The notes below the pieces were generated by a model, which had not been told where the DNA came from, did no database searches, and saw only the letters and a list, made by a program, of their open reading frames with translations. A stretch of 64,000 nucleotides of DNA from Vibrio salinus (GTDB lineage: Bacteria; Pseudomonadota; Gammaproteobacteria; Enterobacterales; Vibrionaceae), in NCBI RefSeq assembly GCF_021272385.1, contig NZ_JAJSDZ010000005.1, forward strand, positions 124,001 to 188,000, written 5' to 3'. The position numbers and the translations under genes were made by a program. Below, one piece after another: positions 17,060 to 27,372 of this stretch. Each line of letters starts with the position of its first letter. Position 1 is the stretch's first letter.

Positions 17060-17920
17060 CTACTTCATTACCTCAATCATTTTTTCTGCCTGAGACAAGT
17101 AGCTTCCCCCAAAGCAATTACAATGGTTGAGAATGTGGTATAGGTTATAGACATCGGCTCTTTTCTGATAACTATCCGGCAACGGATATATATCGTTGTA
17201 CCCCTTATAAAACGATTGCGGAAAATGTCCGAATAACCGGCTCATGGCTATATCACATTCCCGGTCTCCCCAGTAACACGCCGGGTCATAGAATAACGGG
17301 CCACTTTTAGTCGATCCGAGGTTTCCTGACCAGAGATCGCCGTGCAATAACGAAGGCTTTGGGTTATGTCCGGCCAAAATATGATAAATGTGATGAACAA
17401 AATCACTAATATCTGTCAGAACAATCCCTTTATCTTTCAATAACTGTAATTGCCAGCCAATTCTTTGCTCTGAATAAAACCGGGCCCAATTTTTATTCCA
17501 GGCATTAGGCTGTTCGGTCAAACCGATAAAATTATCGTGATCAAATCCGAATTCTTTCTGATCATCCCAAAGATGCAACTTCGCCAGCTGCTTGCCGGCA
17601 AGATAACAGGTATCATCATTAGTCAAAACCGATATTTCAGAGTATTTAAGGGTAAGGAACGAGTGACTCTTAGTCGTACCATAGGTAATGACTTCAGGCA
17701 CCGAGATGGTATCAGATTGCCTGAGCCGGTTAAGATTCTCAGCTTCGGAAATAAACAAATCGATAGCGTTTTTATTATTTACTTTCACGAAATAATCTAC
17801 GAGTCCGTCGCTGATAAAATAAGACTTATTGATATCACCACCTGAAATCGCATGATGCTTTGTTATCACAAAATTTTGCTTAGTTTCATGAGAAATATGA
17901 TTCGCAATGCTATCCCACAT
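17060..17920 (-). CDS. Fructosamine kinase family protein
   Basis: A small-molecule kinase-fold protein of 286 residues, predicted to phosphorylate fructosamines or ribulosamines on glycated amines or proteins so that they decompose (deglycation). The catalytic motif LLHGDLWSGNLG and the metal-binding YDPACYWGDRECDIAMSRLFG match the family. An ATG at 17941 exists, but GAGGTGAC precedes the ATG at 17920, which starts Met-Trp-Asp-Ser. It is convergent with ribE. Substrate in vivo is unknown. Confidence 0.9.
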   Translation of the reverse strand: MWDSIANHISHETKQNFVITKHHAISGGDINKSYFISDGLVDYFVKVNNKNAIDLFISEAENLNRLRQSDTISVPEVITYGTTKSHSFLTLKYSEISVLTNDDTCYLAGKQLAKLHLWDDQKEFGFDHDNFIGLTEQPNAWNKNWARFYSEQRIGWQLQLLKDKGIVLTDISDFVHHIYHILAGHNPKPSLLHGDLWSGNLGSTKSGPLFYDPACYWGDRECDIAMSRLFGHFPQSFYKGYNDIYPLPDSYQKRADVYNLYHILNHCNCFGGSYLSQAEKMIEVMK

Positions 17921-18188
17921 AGTCACCTCAAAAACAACCACACCACTACTTAAGCTTAGGACAAATAATGCACTTTTTATTTATCTTTTTCTCTATTATC
18001 AAACAAAGTTAACTTGTGCTTTCAACGTCCTATGCCATACTCAAGGTAATTGTTAGTACACTTGATTAGATAAATATCACTCCTTTTGGGAAAAATGTCT
18101 TATTATGTGTATTAATTCTGTGAACCTTTTGAATTTATTTCACAGAATATGTGATACTAAAACAACGTTTATTGATTGGAGTTCCGCC

Positions 18189-18530
18189 GTGGTTGTGGAT
18201 AAAGAAGGCTATACAGCTTTGATCGAACATCTGGCATTGAATCTGGATATTTTTACTCACGATGGTGATACGGGGCAAGAAAGTGTTGAAGACGTTGTAA
18301 TGGACATGGTGGCCAGCAACATCATGGCCGTGTTTGAACAAAATCCAGAGCTTCATTCCAGTGTGCGATTCAAATTGCTTAAAGAAACAGACATCGTTGT
18401 CGAAGACTTGGGGGAAGTACTTGCCGGTTGCTGGACAAAGCCTGCAACTAATGAACAGATCATTTTTCTGGATGAGTATATTGCATTAGTCAAAAACCTA
18501 TTTGATACAGCAGTTGCAACTTATGACTAA
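18189..18530 (+). CDS. DUF3802 family protein
   Basis: A short acidic, soluble protein of 113 residues, from GTG at 18189. I recognise it as the DUF3802 family found in Vibrionaceae and relatives; function unknown. The frame is open back to an ATG at 18105, but TTGGAG lies seven bases before the GTG and the protein then begins Val-Val-Val-Asp-Lys-Glu-Gly-Tyr like its relatives. It has no membrane segment. It stands alone between the fructosamine kinase gene and an MCP gene. Confidence 0.75.
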   Translation: MVVDKEGYTALIEHLALNLDIFTHDGDTGQESVEDVVMDMVASNIMAVFEQNPELHSSVRFKLLKETDIVVEDLGEVLAGCWTKPATNEQIIFLDEYIALVKNLFDTAVATYD

Positions 18531-18626
18531 ATTATCAATTGTCACAGAACTGTCATAAAACTGTCTCATAAGTGATAACATACAGACATATTATCGTTTC
18601 AACTCGATTTAATTCATAACGATAAT

Positions 18627-20666
18627 ATGTTCAATTTTAATACCAATCGCCACATTTCTTTAATAAAAGTTTTTATTCTTGTTTTTTTCTTTCTGATATT
18701 AATTTTATTATTTATTAGTTTCCAGGGTTTTACCGGTTTAAAGCAAACATCAAAGCAATTTCATCATCTATCAAATCAAGATTTTCCATTGTCTGTTACG
18801 CATTCCCGTATCATTCAGCTGGTACTGACACAAAATGATTTACTTTCAAAGCTGATCAACACAAATCAACCTAAAAAAGTGAAACAAATCAGCGGACAAC
18901 TTGAAAAAAATCATCAATCATTAAGGAAAAATCTGACGCAGCTCAGCGTCTTAAATACCAATGAGGATGGATATACAATTATTCCAGAAGAAAAAATTAA
19001 GGATGTTCTGCAATTAACCAATCAGCTTAAGCAAAAGACTCAAAAACTGGTATCAGAACAAAAAAAAATTATCGAAACATCTCAACAAGTTCAAAATAAC
19101 AAAGCCAGTTTCAGGTATGGTTTGGGTTCACTGGGACCTGAAATGAGCAGGATCGCTAATACGCTTTCTTATGATAATCCGGAAGGCATGGATGCTGCTA
19201 ACCGGCTGATATCAAATGTTTCGAAGATGGATAGCCTGTTCCTAACTTTATTGATGGAAAAAGATAAGGAGCAGGGGACAAAAATATACAAAGAATTAAA
19301 AAACAGACTGGCAGGAGTACAATTTGCCTATGAAAATTTTAAAGATCTGTACCCGGATATAAATGATTTTGCCAGTTTCACTTCAAGTTATGACATCATT
19401 TCTGATGGTTTCAAACCTAATCAGATATTATCCCAGGCTATACAATTAATTGATAGCCGGCTGAAGCAGAAAGCTCTGCTCTCTAAGAGCACACTAAGTT
19501 CAGGAATAATTCTGGACGAACTGGAATCTTTTTCAGACGTAATGCTAACAAATCTGAATGCGAAAAAATCACGGGTTGATTCCGCAATTTCATTTTCAAC
19601 TCAAACGCTGCTCTGGAGTTCCATACTATGTGTTTTGTTTATTGTTGTGGCCGCATTTCTGATTCATCGTTGGATTAGTAAAAGCCTTAATATTATCCGC
19701 ACACATCTGGCGCAGCTAAGTCAACAAAATTTTGCTGAGCAACTGATTACCACTTCCGGACCTTACGAATTTCAGGATATTTCCAGAGATCTCTCTAGGG
19801 TTGAAGGAACCATCAGATCCTCAATAAGTGACGTGATCGACAACTCAAACCAACTGGACCTCGCTTCCCATAAAAGTCATGCTGCGGCCCGTGAAAGCCG
19901 GATATTACTTGATAAACAAAATGATGCATTGTCAAAAGTAAGCTCAACAATGACCCAAATAGAGGCCTCAGTTAAAGAAATCTCATCTGCAACTTCTCAT
20001 ATCCTCAGCATCAGTAAAGAAGGAACAGGAAATTCTCAACGAGGTGTCAACCTCCTTCAGGATAATCTCGGGTCATTAACAAAACTGAATAAGAATCTGG
20101 AAGACAACAGTTCTGCGATGGATGAACTGGATAAAAAAGTCATGAACATTCAGGGAATGGTCGATTTGATCAATGGTATTGCCGAAAATACAAATTTATT
20201 AGCTCTTAATGCGGCTATTGAAGCTGCAAGGGCCGGCGAATTTGGACGTGGGTTCGCTGTCGTTGCAGATGAAGTCAGACGTTTGGCCAGCGATACAACC
20301 GCTCAGACAGAAAGTATCAGGGAAAATATGACCGAACTTTTAGAGTCAACAGCCAATTCAAGGAGTGCAATATCCAGCTCCCGTGAACAAATGAATCATG
20401 TTTTAACATCCGGACAACAGGTCAAAGATGTTTTTGGAAGTATTAACCATTCGATTTCAACAATTGAAAATCAGATAGAGCAGGTAGTAATAGCGACTCA
20501 ACAACAGGAACAGGCAACAATAAGCGTCAATGAGTCAATCATTGATATCTCAAGACAAGGAGATAGTACCGCTTCTCATATCGAAATGCTGGTAAATGTT
20601 GCTGAAGACGTTGCGACGATTACTCAGACTCAGTCAGAAATGCTATCAAGGTACAAGATAGACTAA
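18627..20666 (+). CDS. Methyl-accepting chemotaxis protein
   Basis: A 679-residue transducer: transmembrane helix about 14-32, a large helical periplasmic ligand domain (about 33-325) of no family I recognise, a second helix about 328-348, a HAMP-like linker, then the cytoplasmic signalling coiled coil. The hairpin tip reads [35 protein letters not shown]. It should signal through CheW/CheA to the flagellar motor. No C-terminal CheR-docking pentapeptide is seen. The ligand is unknown; the all-helical, Gln/Lys-rich sensor differs from the Cache type seen in the MCP at 42112. Confidence 0.93.
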   Translation: MFNFNTNRHISLIKVFILVFFFLILILLFISFQGFTGLKQTSKQFHHLSNQDFPLSVTHSRIIQLVLTQNDLLSKLINTNQPKKVKQISGQLEKNHQSLRKNLTQLSVLNTNEDGYTIIPEEKIKDVLQLTNQLKQKTQKLVSEQKKIIETSQQVQNNKASFRYGLGSLGPEMSRIANTLSYDNPEGMDAANRLISNVSKMDSLFLTLLMEKDKEQGTKIYKELKNRLAGVQFAYENFKDLYPDINDFASFTSSYDIISDGFKPNQILSQAIQLIDSRLKQKALLSKSTLSSGIILDELESFSDVMLTNLNAKKSRVDSAISFSTQTLLWSSILCVLFIVVAAFLIHRWISKSLNIIRTHLAQLSQQNFAEQLITTSGPYEFQDISRDLSRVEGTIRSSISDVIDNSNQLDLASHKSHAAARESRILLDKQNDALSKVSSTMTQIEASVKEISSATSHILSISKEGTGNSQRGVNLLQDNLGSLTKLNKNLEDNSSAMDELDKKVMNIQGMVDLINGIAENTNLLALNAAIEAARAGEFGRGFAVVADEVRRLASDTTAQTESIRENMTELLESTANSRSAISSSREQMNHVLTSGQQVKDVFGSINHSISTIENQIEQVVIATQQQEQATISVNESIIDISRQGDSTASHIEMLVNVAEDVATITQTQSEMLSRYKID

Positions 20667-20818
20667 GCTATATGCCCTGCGCCGCGCTCAAAACCCGTTC
20701 AGAGTGAACAAAAATCAGCCATCAAAGGTCAACAGACCCTAGCTAAGACAGAAAGGTATTTGTATTTTCTGACTTCAACGGTAAAATCCTCATTTATTTT
20801 TATCAGGCACAAAAATAG

Positions 20819-21556
20819 ATGAGGATTCATCAGTTTCACACGGTTTACCAAGCCCGTGTAGACAAAGCAACAAAACCATTTACAGCCAGAGGCTCCAAAG
20901 TTAAACGCTGCCCATATTGCCAGATAGAAGAGCACCTATGTCTTTGCCGCTACCAGCCTGATATTGAGTGTACCGCAAAATTCATTCTTTTAGTTTCAGA
21001 CACTGAGATATTTAAACCCAGTAATACAGGCCGGTTAATCGCTGATACGATAAAAGAAACCGATGTTTACCTTTGGTCCAGAACTAACCCGGATACTTAT
21101 CTGTTAAAAACCTTGTCAGATCCCAATCTGTTTCCAATAGTAATTTTTCCTGAAGAATACGTTGACGATAAAAAACGTTTAATCGTCAATCTGAAAGATG
21201 ACATCATTCATACTGAAAAAAAACCGCTTTTTATAGTACTGGATGGTAGTTGGAGAGAAGCTCGACGAATGTTCAGGCGTTCCCCATATCTCGATTCATT
21301 ACCCGTTATGTCTGTCCATCCCGAGCATTTGTCAGAATATATAATGAGAAAATCCGGCAATGCGAAACATCTTTCTACAGCAGAAGTATCTTCGCTGGTA
21401 CTACAACAAGCTGGATACGAAAATACAAGCAAAATACTGGAATATTGGTTTCGGGCCTTCAGAGAAAGCTATTTGCTGTCCAAATCAAGAACCAAAAAAA
21501 ATCTTCAAAGGCCAGCACTTAACGATTATTTAGCACTGAAATCAATGTATGCTTAA
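20819..21556 (+). CDS. tRNA-uridine aminocarboxypropyltransferase, DTW domain (TapT-like)
   Basis: A 245-residue DTW-domain protein. The family transfers the 3-amino-3-carboxypropyl group of S-adenosylmethionine to a tRNA uridine to make acp3U. The zinc-like motif CPYCQIEEHLCLC is near residue 38, FKPSNTGRLIADT near 68, and the DTW-type motif reads LDGSWREARRMFRRSPYL near 140. The pattern resembles E. coli TapT (YfiP), which makes acp3U47. The ribosome site is weak (AGG well before the ATG), but the N-terminus aligns with the family start. Confidence 0.85.
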   Translation: MRIHQFHTVYQARVDKATKPFTARGSKVKRCPYCQIEEHLCLCRYQPDIECTAKFILLVSDTEIFKPSNTGRLIADTIKETDVYLWSRTNPDTYLLKTLSDPNLFPIVIFPEEYVDDKKRLIVNLKDDIIHTEKKPLFIVLDGSWREARRMFRRSPYLDSLPVMSVHPEHLSEYIMRKSGNAKHLSTAEVSSLVLQQAGYENTSKILEYWFRAFRESYLLSKSRTKKNLQRPALNDYLALKSMYA

Positions 21557-21645
21557 AAAGTCACTTTCATATATATCAAATCTATCATTCAATGATATTT
21601 AGAGTTATATTGGACTATTAAACAAAAGTCATATTGGAGGGTGGA

Positions 21646-22554
21646 ATGTATTTTGGTTTTGATGTCGGTGGGACAAAGATCGAGTTTGGGGCATTTGATG
21701 AACAATTGGAAAGGAAAGCTTCTGTCCGCATTCCAACTCCGAAAGATGATTATGACCAGCTCGTTAACGACATCGCATCTTTAGTTGAAAAATATGATGA
21801 GCAATTTGATACTCAGGGTCATGTCGGTATCGGGTTTCCAGGAACGGAAAGCAGCATCGACGGTACAGTACTGACAGTCAATATCCCTTGTGCAAACGGG
21901 AAAAAACTGGGAGCAGATTTAAGTCAGAGGCTTAGACGGGAAGTAAAACTGGAAAATGACGCAAACTGCTTTGCTCTTTCAGAAGCCTGGGATGATGAGC
22001 TGAAAAATTATGACTCAGTATTAGGATTGATTCTGGGAACCGGATTCGGAGGTGGGCTAATCTATAGCGGGAAAGTTTTTTCTGGTCTGAACGGTGTTGC
22101 TGGCGAAGTAGGTCATATGAGATTACCTATTGATGCATGGTTTCATCTGGGTGATAGCGCCCCTCTCTACGATTGTGGATGTGGGAAAAAAGGTTGCCTG
22201 GATAATTATCTGTCAGGAAGAGGATTTGAATACCTATACAATAGCAAATACGGTATTAAAAAATCGGCTAAAGATATTATTAGTGATTATTATAACGGCA
22301 AACAAACTGAGAAAGAGTTTGTTGATTTCTATCTGGAATTTCTGGCGATTTGCTTTGCTAATATATTAACAGCACTTGATCCACATTCCGTTGTACTGGG
22401 GGGCGGACTGTCAAATTTTGACCTTATCTATTCAGAATTACCTAAAAGAATTCCGAAATACCTATTATCGGTTGCAACATGTCCGGTCATCAGAAAAGCA
22501 AAACACGGAGATTCAGGTGGTGTCCGGGGTGCTGCATTTCTTAATATCAAATAA
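21646..22554 (+). CDS. nagK: N-acetylglucosamine kinase (ROK family)
   Basis: Phosphorylates N-acetylglucosamine at O6 with ATP in the cytoplasm, recycling cell-wall or chitin-derived sugar. It has 302 residues. The ATP loop [11 protein letters not shown] is at 4-14, the catalytic Asp is in [12 protein letters not shown] (about 104), and the zinc Cys cluster of ROK kinases is seen in [22 protein letters not shown] lies directly before the ATG at 21646, so the TTG at 21634 is not the start. A terminator follows at once. Assignment to NagK rather than another ROK hexokinase is by overall similarity. Confidence 0.88.
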   Translation: MYFGFDVGGTKIEFGAFDEQLERKASVRIPTPKDDYDQLVNDIASLVEKYDEQFDTQGHVGIGFPGTESSIDGTVLTVNIPCANGKKLGADLSQRLRREVKLENDANCFALSEAWDDELKNYDSVLGLILGTGFGGGLIYSGKVFSGLNGVAGEVGHMRLPIDAWFHLGDSAPLYDCGCGKKGCLDNYLSGRGFEYLYNSKYGIKKSAKDIISDYYNGKQTEKEFVDFYLEFLAICFANILTALDPHSVVLGGGLSNFDLIYSELPKRIPKYLLSVATCPVIRKAKHGDSGGVRGAAFLNIK

Positions 22555-22555
22555 T

Positions 22556-22582
22556 AAAAAAGGAGCATCTGCTCCTTTTTTA
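22556..22582. terminator. Bidirectional terminator after nagK
   Basis: GGAGC and GCTCC arms (22562-22566 and 22571-22575), flanked by A and T runs, lie between convergent genes. Confidence 0.88.
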
Positions 22583-22597
22583 ATTTGAATTCTTCAA

Positions 22598-22855
22598 TTA
22601 TTTACCAATACCCTTATTTTCTTTTGCTTTCAATGTAATACGGGAAAATCCGAGTTTTTTAAAATGATTATCACAATAATTTTTCACCGCTTTAGCGTCC
22701 GCAATTGCCTCTAACTGAGCTTCCATTTTCAAATATCCCGATATGTCAATTTTTTCTGCATCAGCAACCGCTTCATGGATATTTCTGTACCGCTCATAAC
22801 TGAAAAGAAGCGTTTTATCTTCGTTTTTAAATGTGTATAAAATTGTTCTGGTCAC
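22598..22855 (-). CDS. DUF2960 family small protein
   Basis: An 85-residue basic protein beginning Met-Thr-Arg-Thr-Ile-Leu-Tyr-Thr, with no membrane segment. I recognise the pattern (LLFSYERYRNIHEAVADAEKIDISGYLKMEAQLE) as the DUF2960 family of Vibrio and related gammaproteobacteria; its function is unknown. It is convergent with nagK and shares its terminator. Confidence 0.75.
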   Translation of the reverse strand: MTRTILYTFKNEDKTLLFSYERYRNIHEAVADAEKIDISGYLKMEAQLEAIADAKAVKNYCDNHFKKLGFSRITLKAKENKGIGK

Positions 22856-23080
22856 TTACATCTACCAAATAAAAATATTTCGCGAATTCTACCTTTTATA
22901 CCTAAGCAACTTCAAGATGCTTAGATATATTACCGTAGTAAACTAAATTTTGATTACTTTTTAAGCTTTAAGATGAAGCCTGAAATGTTCTGTATCAAAT
23001 AGTTTGCGTATTAAAGATGACATAAGAGCTTTGGTAAGAGAGAATATTAGCATTGTCCAAATAATGAGGGTGACTGACTC

Positions 23081-24505
23081 ATGACTCAATTTTCTGAACC
23101 CCCTGTACAAGAAAAAAATTATTCCATTTTTTCTATTCTGATTGTTGACGACGAAGAAGGAATGCAAGTGTTCCTAAAAAAAGCAATGACTGATTATTTT
23201 CACCGCGTCGATAGTGTCGGTTCAATTGAAGAAGCAGAAGAACTCAGAAAACAAAATCATTACGATGTGTTTTTATTGGATATCAATCTGCCAGGGCGTT
23301 CTGGTCTGGAATGGAAGGAACTGTTCGGTACGCCATCAGAGTCCGATATTATTTTCATGACAGGCTATGCCACTATAGATATGACAATCGAAGCATTAAA
23401 GCTTGGTGCTTCAGACTTTGTTCTCAAACCGTTTAGCTTTGACCACTTACTCTCTTCGGTAACCCGTTGTCTTGATAAGCGAATTTTGATCCGACATGAA
23501 CAAGCATTATCGAGAGATTTATCTCAGCTCATCGACACAAACATCGTTGGTACTTCTGAAAAAACAAAACAGCTCAAACAAGTGATCCAACAATTTGCGC
23601 CATCAAGAGCAAACATTATTATTCATGGAGAAGCCGGGGCAGGGAAAGAACGGGCAGCACGAAGAATACATAAATTAAGTGGACGCTCCGGGCCATTTGT
23701 CTCGGTCAACTGTTCAACATTATCATTCGTTGACATAGACAGGGAATTATTCGGTTCTAATGCAAAAGATAAAGAAGGGCTGTTTACTATCGCAAATGGC
23801 GGCACTCTATATTTTGATGAAATTACTGACCTTAACTATGAACAACAGGGGCTCCTTCTTAGTGTTATTCAAAAAAGATCTATAAAACCATTGGGTTCAT
23901 CCAAAGAAATTCCCATTGATGTCAGAATCATCACCTCAACAGTTAAAGATATTCTGGAATATATAGATAACGGCCTGTTTAGAGGAGAATTATATTATAA
24001 ATTAGCAGTTCTGAAAATTGAGATGCCAACGCTAAGAGAGCGAAGAAGCGATATTAAAGAGATCATTATTTATTTTACTAAGTGTATTTGTAAAGATCTC
24101 GCATTACCTCTTCCACAATGGCTGGGAGAAATTCATACGGATATGTATGATTATGAGTGGCCGGGAAATACAAGAGAACTACGAAACCTTGTCGAAAGAT
24201 GTTTATTATTAAATATATCACCGTTACAGTACTGGAATCGCAGACTTGATAGTGCTCTGGGAAATACAACAAAAGTAACCATTTCTGTCTCTAATAGTGG
24301 TTATATTCCATCAATGAATGAGACCAGTACGGTAGCTGGCTATCCCAGTGACTGGTCATTAAAAGACATCGAAAAGAGTCATATACTAAAAGTGGTTGAG
24401 CACTTTGATGGCAATAAATCTGCCGCAGCAAAAGTGTTGGGTGTATCCAGAAAAACCATTGAAAGAAAATATAAGGAATGGGAAGAAGAGAGTAATTATG
24501 TGTAG
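23081..24505 (+). CDS. NtrC-family response regulator lacking the GAFTGA motif
   Basis: A 474-residue regulator: receiver domain (about 15-130) with phosphoacceptor Asp67 in LLDINLP; AAA+ domain (about 150-375) with Walker A GEAGAGKE, Walker B GGTLYFDEI and Arg-finger region LRERRSDI; and a Fis-type helix-turn-helix at the C-terminus (NKSAAAKVLGVSRKTIERK). Between ELFG and EGLFTIANGG the loop reads SNAKDK, so GAFTGA, needed to contact sigma-54, is absent. It may therefore act without sigma-54, as VpsR-like regulators do. It overlaps the sensor kinase gene by 8 bases, giving a two-component pair. Targets unknown. Confidence 0.92.
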   Translation: MTQFSEPPVQEKNYSIFSILIVDDEEGMQVFLKKAMTDYFHRVDSVGSIEEAEELRKQNHYDVFLLDINLPGRSGLEWKELFGTPSESDIIFMTGYATIDMTIEALKLGASDFVLKPFSFDHLLSSVTRCLDKRILIRHEQALSRDLSQLIDTNIVGTSEKTKQLKQVIQQFAPSRANIIIHGEAGAGKERAARRIHKLSGRSGPFVSVNCSTLSFVDIDRELFGSNAKDKEGLFTIANGGTLYFDEITDLNYEQQGLLLSVIQKRSIKPLGSSKEIPIDVRIITSTVKDILEYIDNGLFRGELYYKLAVLKIEMPTLRERRSDIKEIIIYFTKCICKDLALPLPQWLGEIHTDMYDYEWPGNTRELRNLVERCLLLNISPLQYWNRRLDSALGNTTKVTISVSNSGYIPSMNETSTVAGYPSDWSLKDIEKSHILKVVEHFDGNKSAAAKVLGVSRKTIERKYKEWEEESNYV

Positions 24506-26504
24506 GAAATTCACTAATACGCATTCTCTGAGTAAAATAAAAAATTTATCGAATTCTTCCAGATACCGGATTCTGTTATTAACTTCAGCACCAATATTAG
24601 CGACATTGGTAATACTAATTGCTATTACACTGTACTGGTCATTCACTTACACCTGGAAAAACACACTTCATGATGTATCAACAAGACTAAAAATCGCGCA
24701 GAAAAGTTTACAGTTAATAGAAAAAACTCAAGTGTCGAGCCTATCTGCTATTACTCAGTCTTACAATTTTCAAGAACTGTTAAACCATTCAACAGATGAA
24801 ACGAAAGTTAACAAGACTCTAATAAAATTACAGTCTACTTATAATTTTGATTATATTAAATTCAGTTATTCTTCTAATAGTAATGATTCAATAAGCTTAG
24901 GGTCGCATTTTGATATATTCACATTACAGCAGCTTAAAGAAATCGATCCAAAACTGGTATCTAAAGCTAAGATAGATATATATAATTCAGATCAGGTGGA
25001 AACCAAAGCACTGATTCTCAGAACAATTGCAAAAGTTAACAGTAATGACGGTGACTTTATTGGTTATATTGAAGCTGGACTGGTAATCAACAATTCCATT
25101 AATTTGGTTGATAAACTAAGAGATCTAATTTATCCACCGACTTCTATTGGTAACAGCTCAGTTGGAACAGTAACCATCTTTTTAGGGGACCTGAGAATTT
25201 CAACAAATGTCCCCACACCTAATTCCCCAAATATGGACAACACGTCAAGAGCCATTGGAACCAAAGCTTCTGAACAAGTCACTAAAGAAGTTCTTTTACT
25301 GGGAAAAGAATGGATTGGAATAGCCAAAGTAGTGGGCGACAGATACATCACTGCCTATCAACCCATAAGAGGAGCCGATAACACTGTTATAGGGATGTTA
25401 TACACCGGATACTCAGTTTGGTCATTTTTACGGGATTATATTATTAGTATCAGTATCATCCTGATAACCGCAGTACTTTTATTGTTTATATCAACCTATT
25501 TTGTCATAAGAGAGTCATTTGCTATATTTTCTCCACTGGAAAAAATCAGGGATGTTGTTCTGAAAATCCGCAACGGGGAACATGCCAGAATTGGAGAGCT
25601 AGGTCTTAATAATAACCACGAGCTATCTTTATTATCAAACCAGTTTAACCAAATGCTTGATGAACTGGAAGAAAGAAACGCTCAGATTTCTTCTTTAGTT
25701 TCGGATTTAGAAATAAAAGTTGAAGAAAGAACCGCAAGATTAAAAGTAAAAGCGAAGTTGCTTGAACAGCATATAGATTTATTAAATCAAACAAAAAACA
25801 AACTGGTTTCTCAGGAAAAATTTGCAGCACTAGGAATTTTAACTGCAGGAATAGCTCATGAAATAAACAATCCTATTGCTGTTATTTTAGGTAATGTAGA
25901 ATTAATTAAACGATCTGTATCAAAAAAAGATGTTGATATTGAAAGCGAAATTCAGATTATATTCTCTCAAATAGACAGAATAAAAAGTATTATATATAGT
26001 TTACTTCAGTATAGTAAATCCTCTTCAAACTCCAACTACAGCTCCGTAATTCAAGATATTAACCCAATTGTATTTGAAAGTATAACGTTAACCAATACAG
26101 GTTCAAACAAGAAAAATATTCAATTTAAGGTCCATTGTTGGGCAACAAAAAAAGTATTAATAGATAAAAACCAACTATTACAAATCCTAATCAATTTAGA
26201 ATTAAATGCTATTGATGCAATGAATCATCATGGTGATATATTAGTATCTACTCATGATGTATTCGACGATAATGGTGAGCCAACTGGCGTCGTTGTCAAA
26301 GTGACTGATAAAGGTTGCGGAATTGATAGAAGAAATATAAATAAAATATTTGATCCTTTTTTTACCACAAAAAAGGAGGGAACAGGTTTAGGATTGGCTA
26401 TCTGTAAAGATTTAGTTAACCAAATGGATGGAAAAATAAATGTATCAATAAATGAACAAAATGAAACAATATTTACTGTTTTTTTACCGTTACCTTTAAT
26501 TTAG
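24498..26504 (+). CDS. Membrane sensor histidine kinase, partner of the upstream regulator
   Basis: A 668-residue kinase: transmembrane helix about 24-46, periplasmic sensor domain (about 47-312, Cache-like), a second helix about 315-338, HAMP, a coiled coil, HisKA with phosphoacceptor His454 in GIAHEINNPIAVILGN, and an ATP-binding domain with N-box NLELNAIDAM, DKGCGID and GTGLGLAI. It should phosphorylate the regulator encoded just before it. The ATG at 24498 follows AAGAAGAGAG and overlaps that gene; the in-frame ATG at 24396 lies deep inside it and is unlikely. Ligand unknown. Confidence 0.92.
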   Translation: MCRKFTNTHSLSKIKNLSNSSRYRILLLTSAPILATLVILIAITLYWSFTYTWKNTLHDVSTRLKIAQKSLQLIEKTQVSSLSAITQSYNFQELLNHSTDETKVNKTLIKLQSTYNFDYIKFSYSSNSNDSISLGSHFDIFTLQQLKEIDPKLVSKAKIDIYNSDQVETKALILRTIAKVNSNDGDFIGYIEAGLVINNSINLVDKLRDLIYPPTSIGNSSVGTVTIFLGDLRISTNVPTPNSPNMDNTSRAIGTKASEQVTKEVLLLGKEWIGIAKVVGDRYITAYQPIRGADNTVIGMLYTGYSVWSFLRDYIISISIILITAVLLLFISTYFVIRESFAIFSPLEKIRDVVLKIRNGEHARIGELGLNNNHELSLLSNQFNQMLDELEERNAQISSLVSDLEIKVEERTARLKVKAKLLEQHIDLLNQTKNKLVSQEKFAALGILTAGIAHEINNPIAVILGNVELIKRSVSKKDVDIESEIQIIFSQIDRIKSIIYSLLQYSKSSSNSNYSSVIQDINPIVFESITLTNTGSNKKNIQFKVHCWATKKVLIDKNQLLQILINLELNAIDAMNHHGDILVSTHDVFDDNGEPTGVVVKVTDKGCGIDRRNINKIFDPFFTTKKEGTGLGLAICKDLVNQMDGKINVSINEQNETIFTVFLPLPLI

Positions 26505-26645
26505 ATTTCAATCATATGCTTTATTTATAATATTATAAAAATATGGTTATCTAAGTTATGAGACAAGTTTATTTCATAGAATAATGTATTATTGATTTAA
26601 GGTTTTAATACACGAATGTAAATAAACAGAATCACTAGGTATGTT

Positions 26646-27041
26646 ATGTCACAAACTATATATGAAATCAGTGATAAGCTCAGAACAAGAGAAGCTTGGT
26701 CAATAGCCTGTGAATTCGTCGATCACAGCATTATTACTGGCGCTTGGGTTACTAGGCAAAAACAGTTGGTTGGCTTTAACTTATATCCTGAAAAACTTTC
26801 TAATAAAAGTGTCATTCTAAATTTGTATTCAAATGAAAAAAAAGAATATCTGGCAAATTTAAAGACTGGTCATCCGAAGCTATTTGTCGTTATAGACAAT
26901 TCAACCAGTGTTCAGGACCGACTTCTAACTATTACAGCCTCTCGAAAGGTAGCCGATCACTATACAGAAAGGGGAGAGTTAGTTTTATCGAGCGATATGC
27001 CCGACGAAGTTGCCAACTGGGTTAAAGGATATATTCACTAG
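26646..27041 (+). CDS. Hypothetical protein, 131 residues
   Basis: I do not recognise this protein. It is soluble, mixed alpha/beta in appearance, with no signal peptide or membrane segment. Notable stretches are REAWSIACEFVDHSIITGAW near residue 14 and LFVVIDNSTSVQDRLLTITASRKVADHY near 80. It follows the sensor kinase gene by about 140 AT-rich bases, too far for clear coupling, and is followed by a hairpin at 27052-27079. Codon use resembles its neighbours. A real gene is likely from the length and downstream hairpin. Confidence 0.6.
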   Translation: MSQTIYEISDKLRTREAWSIACEFVDHSIITGAWVTRQKQLVGFNLYPEKLSNKSVILNLYSNEKKEYLANLKTGHPKLFVVIDNSTSVQDRLLTITASRKVADHYTERGELVLSSDMPDEVANWVKGYIH

Positions 27042-27051
27042 ATGTATAACA

Positions 27052-27079
27052 ATGAAAGGTAGTATCAGCTACCTTTCAT
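27052..27079 (+). terminator. Hairpin after the hypothetical gene
   Basis: Arms ATGAAAGGTAG (27052-27062) and CTACCTTTCAT (27069-27079) around a 6-base loop start ten bases after the stop codon. The T run is poor, so termination is likely but not certain. Confidence 0.6.
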
Positions 27080-27372
27080 GCACAATAATAACCCACACCT
27101 AATTTCCTTAAAGCACCAATTTTAAGCATTTTAAACTATTTTGGTGCAACGAATGATAACCAACATAATGTCCGTGCTTATATTTCTCATTATGATATTA
27201 ACTAACCCATTGTTATATAAGTAATTATTTTATAAAGTTGCCCCTAAATTCACAATTTCACCAAATTGGATCACTTCTTGCTTTAGCGAATTAAAGATAA
27301 AAATTAGCCCCAAAATGGGGATTTAGATTTAATTAGCACAAATATTGTGCAACTCTATGGAGAGAACCGAGA
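27080..27372 (+). promoter_or_regulatory. Leader and promoter region of the ammonium transporter gene
   Basis: This AT-rich stretch has no credible ORF. It holds widely spaced inverted arms GCACCAA (27113-27119) and TTGGTGC (27141-27147), whose half-sites resemble those of NtrC boxes but are too far apart. Close to the gene is TAGCAC-N5-TTGT (27334-27348), a two-mismatch version of the sigma-54 element TGGCAC-N5-TTGC. It overlaps the palindrome formed by GCACAA and TTGTGC (27336-27350). Nitrogen control is suggested, not shown. Confidence 0.35.

Noticed and set aside
20697..20709. Short palindrome GTTCA-N3-TGAAC between the MCP and DTW genes
   Set aside because: Only five-base arms and no known consensus; chance cannot be excluded.
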